Assembly: GCA_003024985.2 (NCBI GenBank)
Contig: PXIH01S0019145.1
Length of the DNA stretch: 10,066 nucleotides
Source: Euperipatoides rowelli
Taxonomy: Eukaryota > Onychophora > Udeonychophora > Euonychophora > Peripatopsidae
Direction: 5' to 3' (one strand)
The stretch's first letter is position 1, and every line of letters begins with the position of its first letter. Below, in pieces: positions 8,116 through 10,066 of this stretch. The notes under the pieces were generated by a model, which saw nothing but the letters and a program-made list of their open reading frames with translations, did no database searches and had not been told where the DNA came from. The position numbers and the translations under genes are program-made.

Positions 8116-8479
8116 CCAGTGGGTACTTTCAATAGTACTTGATTGATATATTTTTAATGTAAATGGGTAAATAATTGATTTCATGTTTAGTAAATATATG
8201 TCTTCATGCTTTTTGTAAATCTGTTTTATAAACAATACATTTTGGAAATAAAGAAATAAAAATTACTGTACTAATAATCTATTTCAAATAATTTTGACTA
8301 TACTTGGTTAAGTAGCTCATCTTAATAGATTTGTGAAATAAATTATTGATGGTAGACTCTTTATAAAGTGGGACAGAAATCTTGACTCATAGACTATAAT
8401 TGTGAACAATAAGATTGTAATTAAGATGGGTTATATAAACTATGCGTTTATTCATTGTATTTATTCATTATAGTCTGTA
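8116..8479. other. A+T-rich spacer between two transposon relics
   Basis: No genes or RNA genes seen. A short foldback, gtact..agtac near 8124-8139, lies close to the end of the Helitron-like segment and might belong to it, but no CTRR end follows. Confidence 0.4.
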
Positions 8480-8838
8480 TTATCATCATCATTGAATGTT
8501 CTATGAGGCGGAGATACACAGTCATTACCACCAAATATTTATATCTTCAGCTCTTCTTTTTTAATACTGAAATTTGTTTGAAGTTAGCCCAGTTCTTAAC
8601 GTCTTCCAACCATTCTCTTCTTGGTTTTCCTCTTCTTTTTTCTCTCTTTCTGTTCAACCATCAAGTACTGTAATACTAGTTTAATTCTGGCAGATGTTTT
8701 CAAGACATTTCCCACATATTTCCATTTCATCTTCCTTTCTTTATTCAAACGGTTCTAATCACCTTCCAATCTTTTCCATACTTAATCATTTCTGATCAAA
8801 TTTGTACATTTTATTTTCACCATTCTTCTTGCACACCA
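8480..8838 (-). pseudogene. 3' end of a decayed non-LTR retrotransposon (LINE ORF2 C-terminus)
   Basis: On the minus strand the segment encodes the tail that follows the reverse transcriptase in many animal LINEs. From 8838 a frame reads WCARRMVKIKCTNLIRN (family pattern WC.RRMLKI.W.D...N), then with two stops RKMKWKYVGNVLK (8739-8701, family pattern RK.KW.GHVLR), then ARIKLVLQYL. After a +1 frameshift in an A run it reads KRRGKPRREWLEDVKNW (8639-8589, family pattern RGRPR.RWLEDVK.W), then RAED.N.W (8554-8531). It ends in a run of TGA repeats (8491-8483), the typical short tandem tail of such elements. The order and spacing are convincing. Endonuclease and reverse-transcriptase domains are absent, so this is a 5'-truncated dead copy. 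The clade cannot be fixed from this tail. Confidence 0.85.
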
Positions 8839-8993
8839 TTTGAGTTACCACAATAAGTTTTAGAGAATTATGAATAACAATAAATTGTTACATATAACTC
8901 ACAGTGGCTCAATAAATTTTTAAAATTAATTTTGTATTTATAATGCATTGTATGTTACTATCTCACAAATATTGTTTTTGTTGAAAATATTTT

Positions 8994-9039
8994 GTGACCC
9001 ACAAAATATGCCAAGTGACCCAATTTTGGATTGTGACCC
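8994..9039. repeat. GTGACCC triplicate, possible end of an old hAT-type element
   Basis: GTGACCC occurs three times (8994-9000, 9015-9021, 9033-9039). Clusters of this motif are common near the ends of hAT-family MITEs in animals. A CAGTGGCTC (8902-8910) to the left resembles a hAT 5' end, but the two ends do not match well and no 8-bp duplication is visible. Confidence 0.25.
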
Positions 9040-9249
9040 ATAGGTTAACAAAGCCTAATCTATGTAGAAGCCGTTAAAAACTCATTGGCCTTATTACAAT
9101 TTTACCGTGTTTTTAACATCTGCGCATATATTTTTGTCATTACAGTAGGTTTTCCGGAAATTTGATTAAAATTCTTGAAATCAATCAAAAAAAGTATTAT
9201 TTTACCTCTAGATTCTCATAGGGTTGGGGAAAAGTGGGTTTAATAAGTA

Positions 9250-9275
9250 GTTAGAGTTAAGGGTTAGGGTAAGGT
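9250..9275 (+). repeat. Short degenerate telomere-like tract (TTAGGG variants)
   Basis: The sequence reads ttagagttaagggttagggt followed by aaggttagg: four or five imperfect TTAGGG units. Short tracts like this are common inside animal chromosomes and do not imply a telomere. Confidence 0.45.
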
Positions 9276-9579
9276 TAGGACTGTAAACAAACAAAAAAAA
9301 AATAAGGCTACTATCATCTTGATCATGTGACTAAAGAGGAATAAGGCATTTCAATTTTTAACATCTTGTGTTCTATGCAAAACTTTAATTGGAATCAATT
9401 TAATACATTTAAGCTTGGGATTAATATTCATGAAAGAAATATGATCTTTAATTTTTATAAATATGGTAACCATTAAAATTATAACAAATATACAAAAGTT
9501 ATTTAACCCTCTCACAGATGATAAGCCCAATTAGAAAATGTATGTAGAATGATTCACATGAAAATAATAATTTACTATG

Positions 9580-9587
9580 GTAATTTG
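9580..9587. repeat. Left copy of the 8-bp target-site duplication
   Basis: gtaatttg, identical to 9842-9849, directly abuts the left end of the MITE. It records the insertion event. Confidence 0.65.
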
Positions 9588-9841
9588 GGTCAGATTCCAT
9601 TATCTGTCCACCAATGTAATTAACGTTAGGAGCCGTGCAAAAACTAAAATGTAGCAGCTTGTGGAATTAGAATTTTTTTTTTTTGCTGATTTTAGAATAT
9701 TTTTCTTTACACTCCTACCATTAACGTTACTCTGAACCCTAGGATAATCTAGAGGTGAAATTATCTTTTGCTGGGCACCAATCTAGATAATTCAACTTAC
9801 TACCATCCGTCCTATTGGTGGGCTTATAACGAAATCTGACT
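9588..9841. mobile_element. MITE with 27-bp inverted repeats and 8-bp target duplication
   Basis: The left arm (9589-9615, gtcagattccattatctgtc and then caccaat shared) and right arm (9814-9840, attggtgggcttataacgaa and then atctgac) are reverse complements at 22 of 27 positions, including exact blocks GTCAGATT and CCACCAAT. The element is flanked on both sides by the identical octamer gtaatttg (9580-9587 and 9842-9849). The internal ~200 bp has no coding capacity, a T run, two copies of ATTAACGTTA (about 9618-9627 and 9719-9728) and an internal pair of TCTAGA-centred inverted repeats. An 8-bp duplication fits hAT-like transposons and a few other superfamilies, but the end does not match a family I can name. 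Presence of both hallmarks makes a transposon origin likely. Confidence 0.75.
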
Positions 9842-9849
9842 GTAATTTG
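9842..9849. repeat. Right copy of the 8-bp target-site duplication
   Basis: gtaatttg, identical to 9580-9587, directly abuts the right end of the MITE. Confidence 0.65.
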
Positions 9850-10066
9850 AATCTCAAACCTTATAATTAAACTTTAGTAGTAATAATATTAAATCATGAA
9901 ATTAAACATCTCTGAGAGAAAATGTATCATTATCAGAAGACTATGTCAATGTCCACAGGTTGGAAATAAATGACAATTTCCATCCCACTCCCACCCCATT
10001 TTCCTCCTTAGAATGATATCCAAATGTATTTGAACCTAGACGTTTTTATTTTGTCTTTTATTCTTG
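9850..10066. other. Non-coding stretch to the window end
   Basis: No gene is seen. A 7-bp stem tggaaat / atttcca (9961-9982) is followed by a C-rich tract (9981-10008) that is G-rich on the minus strand. Otherwise A+T-rich. Confidence 0.45.

Larger units (their letters stand above)
8839..9587. other. Non-coding stretch with small repeat relics
   Basis: No genes seen. It holds a GTGACCC-rich patch and a telomere-like tract, listed separately. The rest is A+T-rich with an A run at about 9293-9302. The frames are all short. Confidence 0.45.

Noticed and set aside
8455-8673. 72-codon plus-strand open frame
   Set aside because: It is the antisense of the LINE C-terminal relic on the minus strand, which explains the sequence.
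8902-9060. Complete hAT element between CAGTGGCTC and the GTGACCC cluster
   Set aside because: The two ends do not form a good inverted repeat and there is no 8-bp duplication. Only the GTGACCC cluster was kept, at low confidence.

Overview
The window looks like non-coding nuclear DNA from an animal, most likely an invertebrate. It is strongly A+T-rich, full of homopolymer runs, and has no long open frame. It contains decayed copies of three animal transposon types: a Tc1-like DNA transposon, a non-LTR retrotransposon and a Helitron-like repeat. Recurrent AGGCCT motifs and 'aaaatggccgcc'-type inverted repeats would fit a marine invertebrate such as a mollusc, but the sequence does not settle the species. 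There is no sign of bacterial gene organisation: no operons, no ribosome-binding sites, no tRNA or rRNA.

Layout, left to right. 1-1388 is A+T-rich DNA with a foldback structure at 428-607. 1389-1895 is a less A+T-rich island. It starts at a strong splice-acceptor sequence followed by a short open frame and stop, and it ends at AATAAA, so it could be the terminal exon of a plus-strand gene. 2136-3075 (minus) is a clearly recognisable but heavily broken Tc1-family transposase. 3296-3528 and 4253-4331 are weak exon candidates on the plus strand. 4332-5360 is nearly featureless and extremely A+T-rich. 5361-5586 is bounded by 21-bp imperfect inverted repeats built on 'ccattttgga', probably a MITE.

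The most striking feature is 6276-7305: about 15 tandem copies of a ~69-bp unit. The units are ordered in a higher-order pattern with a 7- to 8-unit block repeated. Only one of the six frames stays open through a consensus unit (minus strand, 23 codons). The array is bracketed on that strand by an acceptor-like site (7413-7430) and an AATAAA plus GT-rich element (6175-6201).

The right part holds a Helitron-like fragment (about 7846-8115), the 3' end of a non-LTR retrotransposon on the minus strand (8480-8838), a GTGACCC-rich relic (8994-9039), a short TTAGGG-like tract (9250-9275), and a 254-bp MITE (9588-9841) with 27-bp inverted repeats and a perfect 8-bp flanking duplication.

No intact functional gene can be asserted. 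The region reads as intron or intergenic sequence built up by successive transposon insertions and one local tandem expansion.
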